Origin: an uncultured Bacteroidia bacterium
GTDB taxonomy: Bacteria; Bacteroidota; Bacteroidia; Bacteroidales; UBA932
Reading direction: 5' to 3'
DNA length: 64,000 bases
Assembly (NCBI GenBank): GCA_902801205.1
Contig: CADCHE010000002.1
Span: forward strand, 186,001-250,000
Within the stretch, counting starts at the first letter, position 1, and every line of letters begins with the position of its first letter. Positions 8,816 to 17,703 of this stretch are shown here, one piece after another. The position numbers and the translations under genes were made by a program. The notes below the pieces were generated by a model. It was not told where the DNA came from and did no database searches. It worked only from the letters and a program-made list of their open reading frames with translations.

Positions 8816-10216
8816 ATGGCACCTTTGACACGCAGATCTTTCCTGAAAACCTCCCTGGCCGCCGGTACCGGCCTGGCCATCGCGCCGTCCATCAGCGCGC
8901 CCATCTTTGCCCGTTCTTCCGTCCTCAAGGGCCCCTCGGCCCCGTCCAACCGCATCAACATCGGCGTGATCGGCACCGGACGTATCGCCCGTGACCACGA
9001 CATGCCGGGCGTGATGAAGTATGACGACAACCGCATCATCGCCGTCTGCGACCTGGACGCCCACCGCGTGCAGGAAGCCAAGCAGTATGTCGAGGCCGGA
9101 TACAAGAAACGCTTCGGGAAATGCGACGTGGACATCGCGACGTACGAGCATTACGAGGAACTGCTCGCCCGCCCCGACATCGATGCCGTCATCATCTGCA
9201 CCCCCGACCACTGGCATGCCAAGCCCGCGGTGGACGCCGCCCGGGCCGGCAAGGATATCTACCTGGAGAAACCCACTTCGCTGACGATCCAGGAAGGCCG
9301 CATCATGAGCAATGCGGTCAATGCCACCGGCGTGATCTTCCAGCTGGGCACCCAGCAGCGCTCTTCCGAGCAGTTCCGCTATGCCTGCGAGCTGGTCCGG
9401 AACGGCCGGATCGGCGAACTGAAGACGATCGACGTGCGCCTGCCCGGCGACCCGTCCGGCGGAAATCCGGAACCGATGCCGGTCCCCGATGGCTTCAATT
9501 ACGAAAAATGGCTGGGCTCCACGCCGTACGTCCCCTATACCGTCGACCGCGTCCATCCCCAGAAGGGATACGGCCGTCCGGGCTGGCTCCGCTGCCAGCA
9601 GTTCGGCGCCGGGATGATCACCGGCTGGGGCAACCACCACTTCGACATCGCGCAGTGGGCGATGGGGACGGAGTATTCCGGCCCGGTCGAGATCTACGGG
9701 GAGGCACAGTTTGCCGACAACGGCCTCTGGGACGTGCACGGCGCCTATGCGACGGAGATGAAATACGCCAACGGCGTCGTCGTCACGGGCACCACGGATT
9801 CGAAGGAAAAGCCGAACGGGCTGCTCTTCACCGGCACGGAAGGCTGGATCTTCGTCAGCCGCGGGAATTACCAGGCTTCGGCCAACGATCCGGTGACGAA
9901 CACCGCTTCTCCGCTCAAGGCGTCCAACCCGAAGATCATCACTTCCGGCTTGAAGGAGGATGAAATCCACCTGTATATGAGCAACGACCATCACCGCAAC
10001 TGGCTGGACAGCATCCGCTCCCGCATGCCGGCCATCTCGCCGGCGGAGGTCGGACACCGTTCCTGCTCGGTCTGCCTGCTGCAGCACATCGCCATGATCC
10101 TGAACCGCCGCCTGTACTGGGATCCCGTCATGGAGCGGTTCAAGAACGACGACGAAGCCAATGCGATGCTGAGCCGCCCGATGCGTTTCCCTTATTCGAT
10201 CGACCGTGGACTGTAG
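8816..10216 (+). CDS. Gfo/Idh/MocA family oxidoreductase with Tat signal
   Basis: This 466-residue protein opens with a twin-arginine export signal (LTRRSFLKTSLAAGTG), so it is folded with its cofactor before export to the periplasm. The Rossmann domain begins at NIGVIGTGRIARDHD, and the family EKP motif appears in YLEKPTSLT. A Gfo/Idh C-terminal alpha/beta domain follows. The ATG at 8816 is preferred over 8774 because it places the Tat motif at the N terminus. Family members oxidise or reduce sugars with tightly bound NAD(P). It heads a cluster with two DUF6807 proteins and a second Gfo/Idh protein, suggesting periplasmic redox chemistry on glycosides. Exact substrate unknown. Confidence 0.92.
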   Translation: MAPLTRRSFLKTSLAAGTGLAIAPSISAPIFARSSVLKGPSAPSNRINIGVIGTGRIARDHDMPGVMKYDDNRIIAVCDLDAHRVQEAKQYVEAGYKKRFGKCDVDIATYEHYEELLARPDIDAVIICTPDHWHAKPAVDAARAGKDIYLEKPTSLTIQEGRIMSNAVNATGVIFQLGTQQRSSEQFRYACELVRNGRIGELKTIDVRLPGDPSGGNPEPMPVPDGFNYEKWLGSTPYVPYTVDRVHPQKGYGRPGWLRCQQFGAGMITGWGNHHFDIAQWAMGTEYSGPVEIYGEAQFADNGLWDVHGAYATEMKYANGVVVTGTTDSKEKPNGLLFTGTEGWIFVSRGNYQASANDPVTNTASPLKASNPKIITSGLKEDEIHLYMSNDHHRNWLDSIRSRMPAISPAEVGHRSCSVCLLQHIAMILNRRLYWDPVMERFKNDDEANAMLSRPMRFPYSIDRGL

Positions 10217-10220
10217 GCGT

Positions 10221-11207
10221 ATGACGAAGAAACTGTTGGCCCTGCTGTCGCTGGCGGCTGTCCTGACGACGGCCTGCGGCCCTTCCCGCCAGGCGGGAAG
10301 CAGCCGCGGCATGTCGGTGCGGGACGACGGGCGCGCGGTGACGCTGCTGAGCGCCGGGAAGCCCGTCTTGTCCTACAACTATGCCGTGACGCCGGCACCG
10401 GAGGGCGTCAGCGACGTCTACGCCCGGAGCGGTTACATCCATCCGGCCTGGACGCCGTCCGGATTCGTCCTGACGGAGATCCAGCCGCGTGACCATTACC
10501 ACCACTACGGCATCTGGAATCCCTGGACCAAAGTCGAGTACGAGGGGAAGCTGTATGACCTGTGGAACCTGGGCGAACGGAAGGGGACGGTCCGCGCACG
10601 GCGGATCGACGCCGTGTATGCGAAGCGGAAGACGTGCGGCTTCGACGCCACCCTGGACCACGTCGCCTTCACGCCGGAAGGGGAGAAGGCCATCCTGGAA
10701 GAACAGTGGCGGGTGCGGGCGCAGGAGGTCCCCGAGGGCTTCCTCTGGGATTTCGAGTCGCGCCTGACACCGTCCTCCGGCAGGCCGGTCACGATCAAAG
10801 CCTACCGTTACCAGGGCTTCAGCATCCGCGCAAATGCCTCCTGGACGCGGCAGAACAGCACCATGCTGACCTCCGAAGGGCTGGAACGTCCGCAGATCGA
10901 CGGTTCCCGCGCCCGCTGGATCCTCGTCGAAGGGGAGACCGGGCCCGGACGCAGGGGCGGTTTCCTGTTCCTGGCCGCGAAAGAGAATTATGAAGCGCCT
11001 GAACCGCTCCGCATCTGGAACGAGGAGGCCAACGGCGGGCGGGGCGACGTGTTCGTCAACTTCTGCCCGACGAAGATGAAAGACTGGACCTTGGAACCGG
11101 GGCACACCTATGTGCTCCGCTACCGCGTCCTGACCTTCGACGGAACGGTCGCTCCCGAGACGGCGGAACGCTTGTGGGAGGCCTTTGCCGCCGGAAACAA
11201 AGAATAA
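10221..11207 (+). CDS. DUF6807 (PmoA-like) family lipoprotein
   Basis: This 328-residue protein has a lipoprotein signal (AVLTTACGP). It resembles the DUF6807/PmoA-like family, which pairs with Gfo/Idh oxidoreductases in Bacteroidota and Planctomycetota. Marker segments are HPAWTPSGFVLTEIQPRDHYHHYGIW and the C-terminal VFVNFCPTKMKDWTLEPG. The His-rich DHYHHYGIW is strongly conserved in this family and may bind a metal or the substrate, but no reaction is established from sequence. The gene starts 4 nt after the Gfo/Idh stop. ATG 10221 is chosen because it begins the signal peptide. Confidence 0.82.
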   Translation: MTKKLLALLSLAAVLTTACGPSRQAGSSRGMSVRDDGRAVTLLSAGKPVLSYNYAVTPAPEGVSDVYARSGYIHPAWTPSGFVLTEIQPRDHYHHYGIWNPWTKVEYEGKLYDLWNLGERKGTVRARRIDAVYAKRKTCGFDATLDHVAFTPEGEKAILEEQWRVRAQEVPEGFLWDFESRLTPSSGRPVTIKAYRYQGFSIRANASWTRQNSTMLTSEGLERPQIDGSRARWILVEGETGPGRRGGFLFLAAKENYEAPEPLRIWNEEANGGRGDVFVNFCPTKMKDWTLEPGHTYVLRYRVLTFDGTVAPETAERLWEAFAAGNKE

Positions 11208-11218
11208 CTCACTGAAAA

Positions 11219-12121
11219 ATGAAACAGATCCTTTTATCCCTTTCCCTTGCCCTGACGCTGGCCGCGGGCTCCGCCCTGGCGCAGGCGCAGAAAGTCAATG
11301 CCGTCCGCATCGGCAACCGCATCGATGTCACCATCGGTGGCCAGTTCTTCACCAGCTACCGGTTCGAGGAGGACGAGAAGTATCCGTTCTTCTTCCCGGT
11401 CAACGGCCCGAAGTCGGGCGGCAGTGTCACCTCGATGCGCAACGGGACGTACCCGCATCACTCCTCCCTCTTCTTCGGCTGCGACCGCGTCAATGGCGGG
11501 AACTACTGGCAGGAAGGCCTGGAACGGGGACGCATCGTTTCCGTCGGCGCGCGGGTCGTGCAGACGGGCGGCGAGAAGGCCGTCATCGTGGACGAGTGCA
11601 TCTGGAAGCGTCCGGATGCGGATGCTCCGATCAAGGACAAGCGCACCATCACGGTGTCGGCGCCCGTTCCGGGGCTGTATGTCCTTGATTTCGACATCGA
11701 AATGGAGATGCTGATCGACGTCACCATCCTGAAGACCAACCACTCCCTGTTCAGCGCACGGATCGCGGAGGACCTGACGGTCCGCCAGGGCGGTACGATG
11801 GTGAACCGCGAGGGGAACAAGGGCGAGAAGGAAACCTTCGGGACGCCCTCGCCCTGGATGGACTGCTACGGTGCGCGCAAGACGGGCACGGAGGGCATCG
11901 CCATCCTCCAGCACCCTTCGAGCCGCTGGTATCCTTCCCGCTGGTTCACGCGTGACTACGGCTTCATGTCGCCGACGCCGATGTGGTGGCCGGCGAACGA
12001 CCAAGAAACCCGCATGAGCAAGGGAGAGAAAGTGAAGCTGCGCTACCGTGTGCTGGTGCATGAAGGCGATACCGCCCAGGCCGGCATCGCCGCGCTCTTC
12101 GATGCCTATTGTAAAGAGTAA
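11219..12121 (+). CDS. Second DUF6807 (PmoA-like) family protein, secreted
   Basis: This 300-residue protein has a cleavable signal peptide (LALTLAAGSALAQAQ). It shares the DUF6807 plan of its upstream neighbour in shorter form: PFFFPVNGP, RNGTYPHHSSLFFGCDRVNGGNYW and a C-terminal MSKGEKVKLRYRVLVHEG. The PHHSSLFFGC segment corresponds in position to DHYHHYGIW of the previous protein. Two related paralogues in tandem suggest sequential or alternative activities. No lipobox is present, so it is likely soluble in the periplasm. Function not established. Confidence 0.8.
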   Translation: MKQILLSLSLALTLAAGSALAQAQKVNAVRIGNRIDVTIGGQFFTSYRFEEDEKYPFFFPVNGPKSGGSVTSMRNGTYPHHSSLFFGCDRVNGGNYWQEGLERGRIVSVGARVVQTGGEKAVIVDECIWKRPDADAPIKDKRTITVSAPVPGLYVLDFDIEMEMLIDVTILKTNHSLFSARIAEDLTVRQGGTMVNREGNKGEKETFGTPSPWMDCYGARKTGTEGIAILQHPSSRWYPSRWFTRDYGFMSPTPMWWPANDQETRMSKGEKVKLRYRVLVHEGDTAQAGIAALFDAYCKE

Positions 12122-12125
12122 GAAG

Positions 12126-13457
12126 ATGAAACGACTGTCTGCATTCCTGTTGCTTGCGCTGGCCGTGTCCGCCTGCTCTTCCCGCAAGGAGGTCGTCCTG
12201 CTGACCCTGGATCCGGGCCACTTCCACGCGGCCCTCGTCCAGAAGGTCCAGTACCCCGGGGTCTCCCGCGACGTGTATGTCTATGCGCCGGAGGGAGAGG
12301 ACCTGGAGCAGCACCTCGCCAAGGTCGAGGCCTACAACACCCGCCCCGAAGATCCGACGGACTGGAACGAGGTCGTCTACCGCGGGGAGGATTTCCTGGA
12401 CCGGATGCTCACGGAGAAGAAAGGGAACGTGATGGTGACCGCCGGCAACAACGCCAAGAAGACGGAGTACATCGCACGGACCCTGGAAGCCGGCATCAAC
12501 GTGCTGGCCGACAAGCCGATGGCGATTGACGAGGCGCATTTCGCCCTGCTGGAGAAATGCTTCGACACCGCCCGGGAGAAAGGCGTGCTGCTGTACGACA
12601 TCATGACCGAGCGCTTCGAGATCTCCACGATCCTGCAGCGCGAACTTTCGATGATTCCGGCCCTCTACGGCGAGCAGCGGAAGGGGAGCCTGGAGGAACC
12701 CGCCATCACCAAGGAAAGCGTGCATCACTTCTACAAGAACGTGTCCGGCAACGCCCTGGTCCGCCCGGCGTGGTTCTACGATGTCCGCCAGCAGGGGGAA
12801 GGCATCGCCGACGTGATGGTGCACCTGGTGGACCTGGTCCAATGGGAGTGCTTCCCGGAGCAGGCCCTGGACTATCGCAAGGACATCGAACTGCTGGCCG
12901 CGCGGCACTGGACGACGCCGGTCAGCCGGGCCCAGTTCAAGGCTTCCACCGGCCTGGACGACTTCCCGGCGTTCCTGCAGGGCGACGTGGTGGACGACAC
13001 GCTGCAGGTGTATGCCAACGGCCAAATCGACTATGCCCTGAAGGGCGTGCATGCGAAGGTGACCGTCACCTGGGCCTTCGAACCGCCCGCCGGCGGCGGG
13101 GACACCCACTATTCTACGATGCGCGGGACGAAGGCCGACCTGGTGATCCGCCAGGGGCCGGAGCAGGGGTTCAAACCGGAGCTCTACATCGAGCCCTGCG
13201 CCCCTCTAGGGGACGTGGAGGCAGCGTTTGCCCCGGTTGCCGGGAAGTATCCCGGCGTGGCCCTGGAACCCTGTGGAACGGGCTGGCATGTGGTCATTCC
13301 CGACACCTACCGGGTGGGACATGAGGCCCATTTCGGTGAAGTGACACGCCATTTCCTGGAATACCTTTCCGAAGGCACCCTGCCGGCGTGGGAAGTCCCG
13401 AACATGCTTGCCAAATACTATACGACAACCCAGGCCTGGAAGATGGCCAGAGAATAA
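12126..13457 (+). CDS. Gfo/Idh/MocA-like lipoprotein with 'putative oxidoreductase' C-terminal domain
   Basis: This 443-residue protein has a lipoprotein signal (LLALAVSACSS). It continues with LLTLDPGHFHAALVQK and a Rossmann-like domain containing NVLADKPMAID, the DKP variant of the Gfo/Idh EKP motif. The C-terminal part (VHHFYKNVSGNALVRPAWFYDVRQQGEGIADVMVHLVDL onward) matches the domain described for Bacteroidota periplasmic oxidoreductases. The glycine-rich nucleotide motif is not canonical, so cofactor binding is uncertain. It starts 4 nt after the DUF6807 stop and probably works on the same glycoside in the periplasm. ATG 12126 is chosen for the signal peptide. Confidence 0.82.
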   Translation: MKRLSAFLLLALAVSACSSRKEVVLLTLDPGHFHAALVQKVQYPGVSRDVYVYAPEGEDLEQHLAKVEAYNTRPEDPTDWNEVVYRGEDFLDRMLTEKKGNVMVTAGNNAKKTEYIARTLEAGINVLADKPMAIDEAHFALLEKCFDTAREKGVLLYDIMTERFEISTILQRELSMIPALYGEQRKGSLEEPAITKESVHHFYKNVSGNALVRPAWFYDVRQQGEGIADVMVHLVDLVQWECFPEQALDYRKDIELLAARHWTTPVSRAQFKASTGLDDFPAFLQGDVVDDTLQVYANGQIDYALKGVHAKVTVTWAFEPPAGGGDTHYSTMRGTKADLVIRQGPEQGFKPELYIEPCAPLGDVEAAFAPVAGKYPGVALEPCGTGWHVVIPDTYRVGHEAHFGEVTRHFLEYLSEGTLPAWEVPNMLAKYYTTTQAWKMARE

Positions 13458-13468
13458 AGCCGCAACCT

Positions 13469-14284
13469 ATGGAAAAAACTTTTTCAATTGCTGGGAAGGT
13501 CGCCGTCATCACCGGCGCCGCCGGGGTCCTCGGTGGATCCATCGCCCGTCATTTCGCCGCACAAGGCGCGAAGGTCGCTGCGCTGGTCCATCGGGAGGAG
13601 CAGGTCGCCCCGACCTTGGAACGCCTCTCCACCTACGGCGGCGACCCTGCCTGCCATGCCTGTGACGTAATGGATGTCGCTGCGCTGCGGGGCATTGCCG
13701 ATGCGGTCTGCCGCCGTTACGGCCGCATCGATATCCTCGTCAACGTGGCGGGCGGGCAGGTGCCCGGTTCCAACGTCATGCCCGACCAGCACTTCTGGGA
13801 AATGGACCTTGAAAAATGGGACAAGGTCCTGGAACTGAACCTCGACGGCACCGTCTATCCCTGCCATGTCTTCAGCGAGGTCTTCGCCCGCCAGAAGGCC
13901 GGGTGCATCTTGAACATCTCTTCCATGGCGGCCTATGCGGCACTGACCCGGGTTCCCGGGTACGGCGCGGCCAAGGAAGGGGTTTCCAATTTCACCCGCT
14001 GGCTGGCCGCCGAACTCGCCCTCAAGTACGGGGACGGGATCCGGGTCAACGCCCTCGCCCCGGGCTTCTTCATCGGCAAGCAGAACCGTGCGGTCCTGCT
14101 CAACGAAGACGGGTCGCTGACCGAGCGTTCCCACAAGGTGATCGCCAAGACCCCGATGGGTCGCTTCGGCGATATCGACGAACTCAACGGCGCCGCCCAG
14201 TTCCTGTGCAGCGACGCCGCCAGCTTCATCACCGGCGTCGTCCTCCCCGTCGACGGCGGGTTCAGCTCCTTCAGCGGCGTCTAG
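13469..14284 (+). CDS. SDR family oxidoreductase, probable D-mannonate oxidoreductase
   Basis: This 271-residue short-chain dehydrogenase has the cofactor motif TGAAGVLGGSIA, the catalytic Ser in ILNISSMAAYAA and the Y-x-x-x-K pair in YGAAKEGVSNF. The C terminus (GVVLPVDGGFSSFSGV) is typical of SDRs acting on sugar acids. It lies tail to tail with the mannonate dehydratase gene uxuA, overlapping by 14 bases. SDR-type fructuronate reductases (UxuB-like) often pair with UxuA, so interconversion of fructuronate and mannonate is the best guess; gluconate 5-dehydrogenase-like activity is the main alternative. No signal peptide, so cytosolic. Confidence 0.85.
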   Translation: MEKTFSIAGKVAVITGAAGVLGGSIARHFAAQGAKVAALVHREEQVAPTLERLSTYGGDPACHACDVMDVAALRGIADAVCRRYGRIDILVNVAGGQVPGSNVMPDQHFWEMDLEKWDKVLELNLDGTVYPCHVFSEVFARQKAGCILNISSMAAYAALTRVPGYGAAKEGVSNFTRWLAAELALKYGDGIRVNALAPGFFIGKQNRAVLLNEDGSLTERSHKVIAKTPMGRFGDIDELNGAAQFLCSDAASFITGVVLPVDGGFSSFSGV

Positions 14285-15443
14285 ACAGCGCGGCCATCAT
14301 CCCTTCCACCTGGCCGAGCGCGAGCATCCGGCCGAGGAAACTGTAGCCGGGCGGATAGCCTTTCTCCCGGTCGGCGGGCAGCAGCTTGCCGTGGTCCACG
14401 CGCATGGGAAGGCGCCGCGGGTCCGCCTCGAAGATGCGGACCAGTTCGGGAATGTCCGCCCGGCCGCCAGTGTGCGGCGCTTCCATGAAATCGCCGCCCG
14501 GCAGCAGCTGGCAGCTCCGCAGGTGGACGAAATGGGTCCGGTTCCGGAAGCGGCGGGCCATCCGGACGACGTCGTTGCGCGCCGCGCTGGACAGGGTGCC
14601 GGCGCAGAAGGTGAGCCCGTTGTGCGGATTGTCCACGCAGGAGAGGATCCAGTCGATGTCCTCCTCGTCCGTGGCGATGCGCGGCAGCCCGAAGACGCGG
14701 TGCATGGGCGGATCGTCGGGATGGATGCAGAGGTCGATCCCGTACCGGTCGCAGACGGGCATGACGGCTTCCAGGAAAACTTGCAGGTTCTTCCGCAGGT
14801 CCGTGGCGGAGAGCCCGTCGTACCGGGCGAGCAGCTCGCGGAACTTCCGGACCGGCTCCGCGTCGTTCTCGTCGAAGTTCCCGCTGATGAATCCCTGGGT
14901 CTTGGTGATGATCGTATCGATGAGACCGGACCGCTCCTGCGGCGTGATGACCCGTGAGAGGGCTTCCACCTTTTCCAGGGTTTCCGGCGGATAGTCGGCA
15001 GCCGCGCCGCTCCTTTCCAGGATGTGGATGTCGAAATAGGCGAAGCGGACGAAGTCGAAATACAGGGTCGTCGCCCCGTCCGGAAGGGGATGCTCCAGGT
15101 CGGTGCGGATCCAGTCGATGACCGGCATGAAATTGTAGCAGACGGTCCGGATGCCGCAGCGCCCCAGGTTCTCCAGGCTCTGCCGGTAATGTTCGATCAG
15201 GACATCCCTTTCCGGGCCGCCGTATTTGATCGCTTCGCTCACTGGCAGGCTCTCTACCACGGACCATCGCAGCCCCGCCGATTCGATCTTCCGTTTCAGG
15301 GACAGGATTTCCTCTTCCGTCCAGACGGCGCCGTTCGGCAGGTCATACAGGGCCGTGACAATCCCTTCCACGCCGATCTGGCGCAGGGTTTCCAGGCGGA
15401 CCGGATCGTCCGGGCCGAACCATCTCCAGGTCTTTTCCATCAT
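14271..15443 (-). CDS. uxuA: Mannonate dehydratase
   Basis: This 390-residue protein matches UxuA, which converts D-mannonate to 2-keto-3-deoxygluconate in glucuronate catabolism. It starts KTWRWFGPDDPVRLETLRQIGVEGIVTALYDLP and carries the TIM-barrel segments LCIHPDDPP, FCAGTLSS, HLRSCQ and RVDHGKLL that supply metal and active-site residues. The start could be either of two adjacent ATGs (15443 or 15440). The 3' end overlaps the convergent SDR gene by 14 bases. With that gene it forms the cytosolic end of the cluster controlled by the XylR-like regulator. Confidence 0.95.
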   Translation of the reverse strand: MMEKTWRWFGPDDPVRLETLRQIGVEGIVTALYDLPNGAVWTEEEILSLKRKIESAGLRWSVVESLPVSEAIKYGGPERDVLIEHYRQSLENLGRCGIRTVCYNFMPVIDWIRTDLEHPLPDGATTLYFDFVRFAYFDIHILERSGAAADYPPETLEKVEALSRVITPQERSGLIDTIITKTQGFISGNFDENDAEPVRKFRELLARYDGLSATDLRKNLQVFLEAVMPVCDRYGIDLCIHPDDPPMHRVFGLPRIATDEEDIDWILSCVDNPHNGLTFCAGTLSSAARNDVVRMARRFRNRTHFVHLRSCQLLPGGDFMEAPHTGGRADIPELVRIFEADPRRLPMRVDHGKLLPADREKGYPPGYSFLGRMLALGQVEGMMAALSRRR

Positions 15444-15525
15444 GTTGCGCTTTCGCTTTCTGTAAATATAAGGAAAAACCCGGAAAAACCGTCGGGCCGG
15501 GCGAGAAGATTCGGGAAAGGATGCT

Positions 15526-15533
15526 TATCTTTG
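15526..15533 (+). promoter_or_regulatory. -7 box of the purD promoter
   Basis: TATCTTTG matches TAnnTTTG exactly. Transcription would begin near 15539, which rules out the far upstream ATG at 15521 as the purD start and leaves 15542 (almost leaderless) or 15557. No clear -33 element is visible at 19-20 nt upstream. Confidence 0.6.
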
Positions 15534-15556
15534 TAGGAACAATGAACGAATCGGTT

Positions 15557-16822
15557 ATGAAAACAGTCTTGGTCGTCGGCAGCGGCGGACGGGAGCACGC
15601 CATCGTGGATGCCCTCAGCCGCTCTTCACAGGTCGGAAAGATTTACTGCGCCCCCGGCAACGCCGGCATCGCCGCGCAGGCGGAATGTGTCCCGCTGAAG
15701 GACACGCAGGTGGAAGAACTGCTCGCTTTCGCGCAGGAGAAACAGGTCGACCTGACGGTCGTCGGTCCCGAAGTCTCGCTGTCTGCGGGCATCGCGGATG
15801 CCTTCCGCGCGGCCGGGCAACGGATCTTCGGTCCTTCCAGGGCGGCGGCCCGCATCGAGTCCAGCAAGGATTTCGCCAAGGGGCTGATGGCGCGCCACGG
15901 CGTGCCGACGGCTGCCTACCGCACCTTCGACGCCTACGACGAGGCGTTGGAATATGTCCGCGGCGGTTCTTTCCCCGTGGTGCTCAAGTACGACGGCCTG
16001 GCCGCCGGAAAGGGTGTCGTCATTCCGGAAGATTTCGAATCCGCCCGCGCCGCCCTGAAGGACATGCTGCTGGAGGACAAGTTCGGCAAGGGGAAGGTGG
16101 TCGTGGAGGAGTTCATGACCGGCCCTGAATTCTCCTTCCTGTGCTTCGTGGACGGTCCGACGGTGGTGCCGATGGTGCTCTCGCAGGACCACAAGCGCGC
16201 CTTCGACGGGGACAAAGGTCCCAATACGGGCGGCATGGGCGCCTATACGCCGCTGCCTTTCATCACGGAGGAGGACCGGCAGGATGCGCTCGAGCACATC
16301 ATGAAACCGGTGGCCGCCGCCCTCGTGGAAGAGGGCTGCCCGTTCTGGGGCGTGCTCTACGGCGGCTTGATGAAGACCCCGCAGGGCATCAAGGTGGTGG
16401 AGTTCAACTGCCGTTTCGGTGACCCGGAGACGGAGGTCGTGCTTCCGCGCCTGCAGTCCGACATCTACGATGTCTTCTGTGCCACGGCGGACGGTACGCT
16501 GGACGCCCTGCCGCCGCTGCGCTGGTCGGAAGAGGCCGTGCTCGGGATCGTGCTGGCCTCCAAGGGCTATCCGGGGTCCTATGACAAGGGCGTGCCCATC
16601 GAGGGACTCGCCGAAGCCGCCGCCCTGCCCGGGGTGCGGCTCTATCACATGGGAACGAAGATGCAGGACGGGAAGACGGTCACCGCCGGCGGCCGCGTGC
16701 TGATGGCCGTGGCGCAGGCTCCGACCCTCCCCGAGGCCAACGCCCGCGCCCTGCAGGCCGTCGCCGCCATCCGCTGCGAGGGCCTCTTCCATCGCTCCGA
16801 CATCGGACACCAGGCTTTGTAA
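15557..16822 (+). CDS. purD: Phosphoribosylamine--glycine ligase (GAR synthetase)
   Basis: With the ATG at 15557 the protein has 421 residues and begins MKTVLVVGSGGREHAIV, the normal PurD start. It is an ATP-grasp enzyme joining phosphoribosylamine and glycine. Signatures are PVVLKYDGLAAGKGVVI, the SQDHKRAFDGDKGPNTGGMGAY segment and EFNCRFGDPETEVVLP (metal-binding). An in-frame ATG at 15542 would add five residues; the promoter position excludes 15521. It is followed by folD, which supplies folate for the purN and purH steps. Confidence 0.96.
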   Translation: MKTVLVVGSGGREHAIVDALSRSSQVGKIYCAPGNAGIAAQAECVPLKDTQVEELLAFAQEKQVDLTVVGPEVSLSAGIADAFRAAGQRIFGPSRAAARIESSKDFAKGLMARHGVPTAAYRTFDAYDEALEYVRGGSFPVVLKYDGLAAGKGVVIPEDFESARAALKDMLLEDKFGKGKVVVEEFMTGPEFSFLCFVDGPTVVPMVLSQDHKRAFDGDKGPNTGGMGAYTPLPFITEEDRQDALEHIMKPVAAALVEEGCPFWGVLYGGLMKTPQGIKVVEFNCRFGDPETEVVLPRLQSDIYDVFCATADGTLDALPPLRWSEEAVLGIVLASKGYPGSYDKGVPIEGLAEAAALPGVRLYHMGTKMQDGKTVTAGGRVLMAVAQAPTLPEANARALQAVAAIRCEGLFHRSDIGHQAL

Positions 16823-16840
16823 TCAATCAGCATCATCCTT

Positions 16841-17701
16841 ATGATCATCAGTGGTAAAGACCTTGCGGCATCTCTGAAGGCCGCGATGGCGGAACAGGTC
16901 GCCGCCTTTCCTGAACAATACGGCCGCGTGCCGCACCTGGTCGTGATCCTCGTGGGAGAGGACCCCGGCAGCCAGACGTATGTCCGCAACAAGGAGAAAG
17001 CCTGCGAAGTGGTGGGGCTGAAGCACACCACCTACCGGCTTCCGGCCGACACTTCCGAAGCCGCCGTCCTGGACCTCATCGCCTCGCTCAACGCCGACGA
17101 CGGCGTCGACGGCATCCTCGTCCAGCTGCCCCTGCCCGCCCAGATCAGCGAGCCCAAGGTAATCGAAGCCATCGCGCACGAGAAAGACGTGGACGGCTTC
17201 CACCCGCTCAATACCGCCGCCTTGTGGCAGAAGCGCCCGAATGCCTCCTGCACCGTTCCGTGCACGCCGGAAGGCATTATCAAGCTGCTGGAGGCCGGTG
17301 GGGTCGAGATTGCCGGCAAGCATGCCGTCGTCCTCGGCCGCAGCCAGATCGTCGGCCTGCCCGTGGCCAAACTCCTGCTTGACCGCAACGCCACCGTGAC
17401 CATCTGCCATTCCCGTACGCGTGACCTGGCCTCCGTGACGCGCCAGGCCGACATCCTCGTCGTCGCCATCGGCCGGGCCAAGTTCGTGACCGGCGACATG
17501 GTGAAGGACGGGGCCGCCGTCATCGACGTGGGCATGGACCGGGACGAGAACGGCAAGCTCTGCGGCGACGTCGACTTCGCCTCCGTGGAACCCAAGGCCT
17601 CCGTCATCACGCCGGTGCCGGGCGGTGTGGGCCCCATGACCATCTGCTGCCTGATGGAGAATGCCATCGGCTGCTTCCTCCGAAAAATGCAAAACCGGTA
17701 A
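16841..17701 (+). CDS. folD: Methylenetetrahydrofolate dehydrogenase / cyclohydrolase
   Basis: This 286-residue FolD interconverts methylene-, methenyl- and 10-formyl-tetrahydrofolate. The catalytic lysine segment appears as YVRNKEKACEVVGL. GILVQLPLP, PCTPEGIIKLLE, the nucleotide-binding LGRSQIVGLPVAKLLL and the C-terminal PVPGGVGPMTICCLMEN are all present. The gene lies 18 nt after purD and 2 nt before the large glycosidase-like gene, so all are probably on one transcript. Confidence 0.97.
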   Translation: MIISGKDLAASLKAAMAEQVAAFPEQYGRVPHLVVILVGEDPGSQTYVRNKEKACEVVGLKHTTYRLPADTSEAAVLDLIASLNADDGVDGILVQLPLPAQISEPKVIEAIAHEKDVDGFHPLNTAALWQKRPNASCTVPCTPEGIIKLLEAGGVEIAGKHAVVLGRSQIVGLPVAKLLLDRNATVTICHSRTRDLASVTRQADILVVAIGRAKFVTGDMVKDGAAVIDVGMDRDENGKLCGDVDFASVEPKASVITPVPGGVGPMTICCLMENAIGCFLRKMQNR

Positions 17702-17703
17702 TC

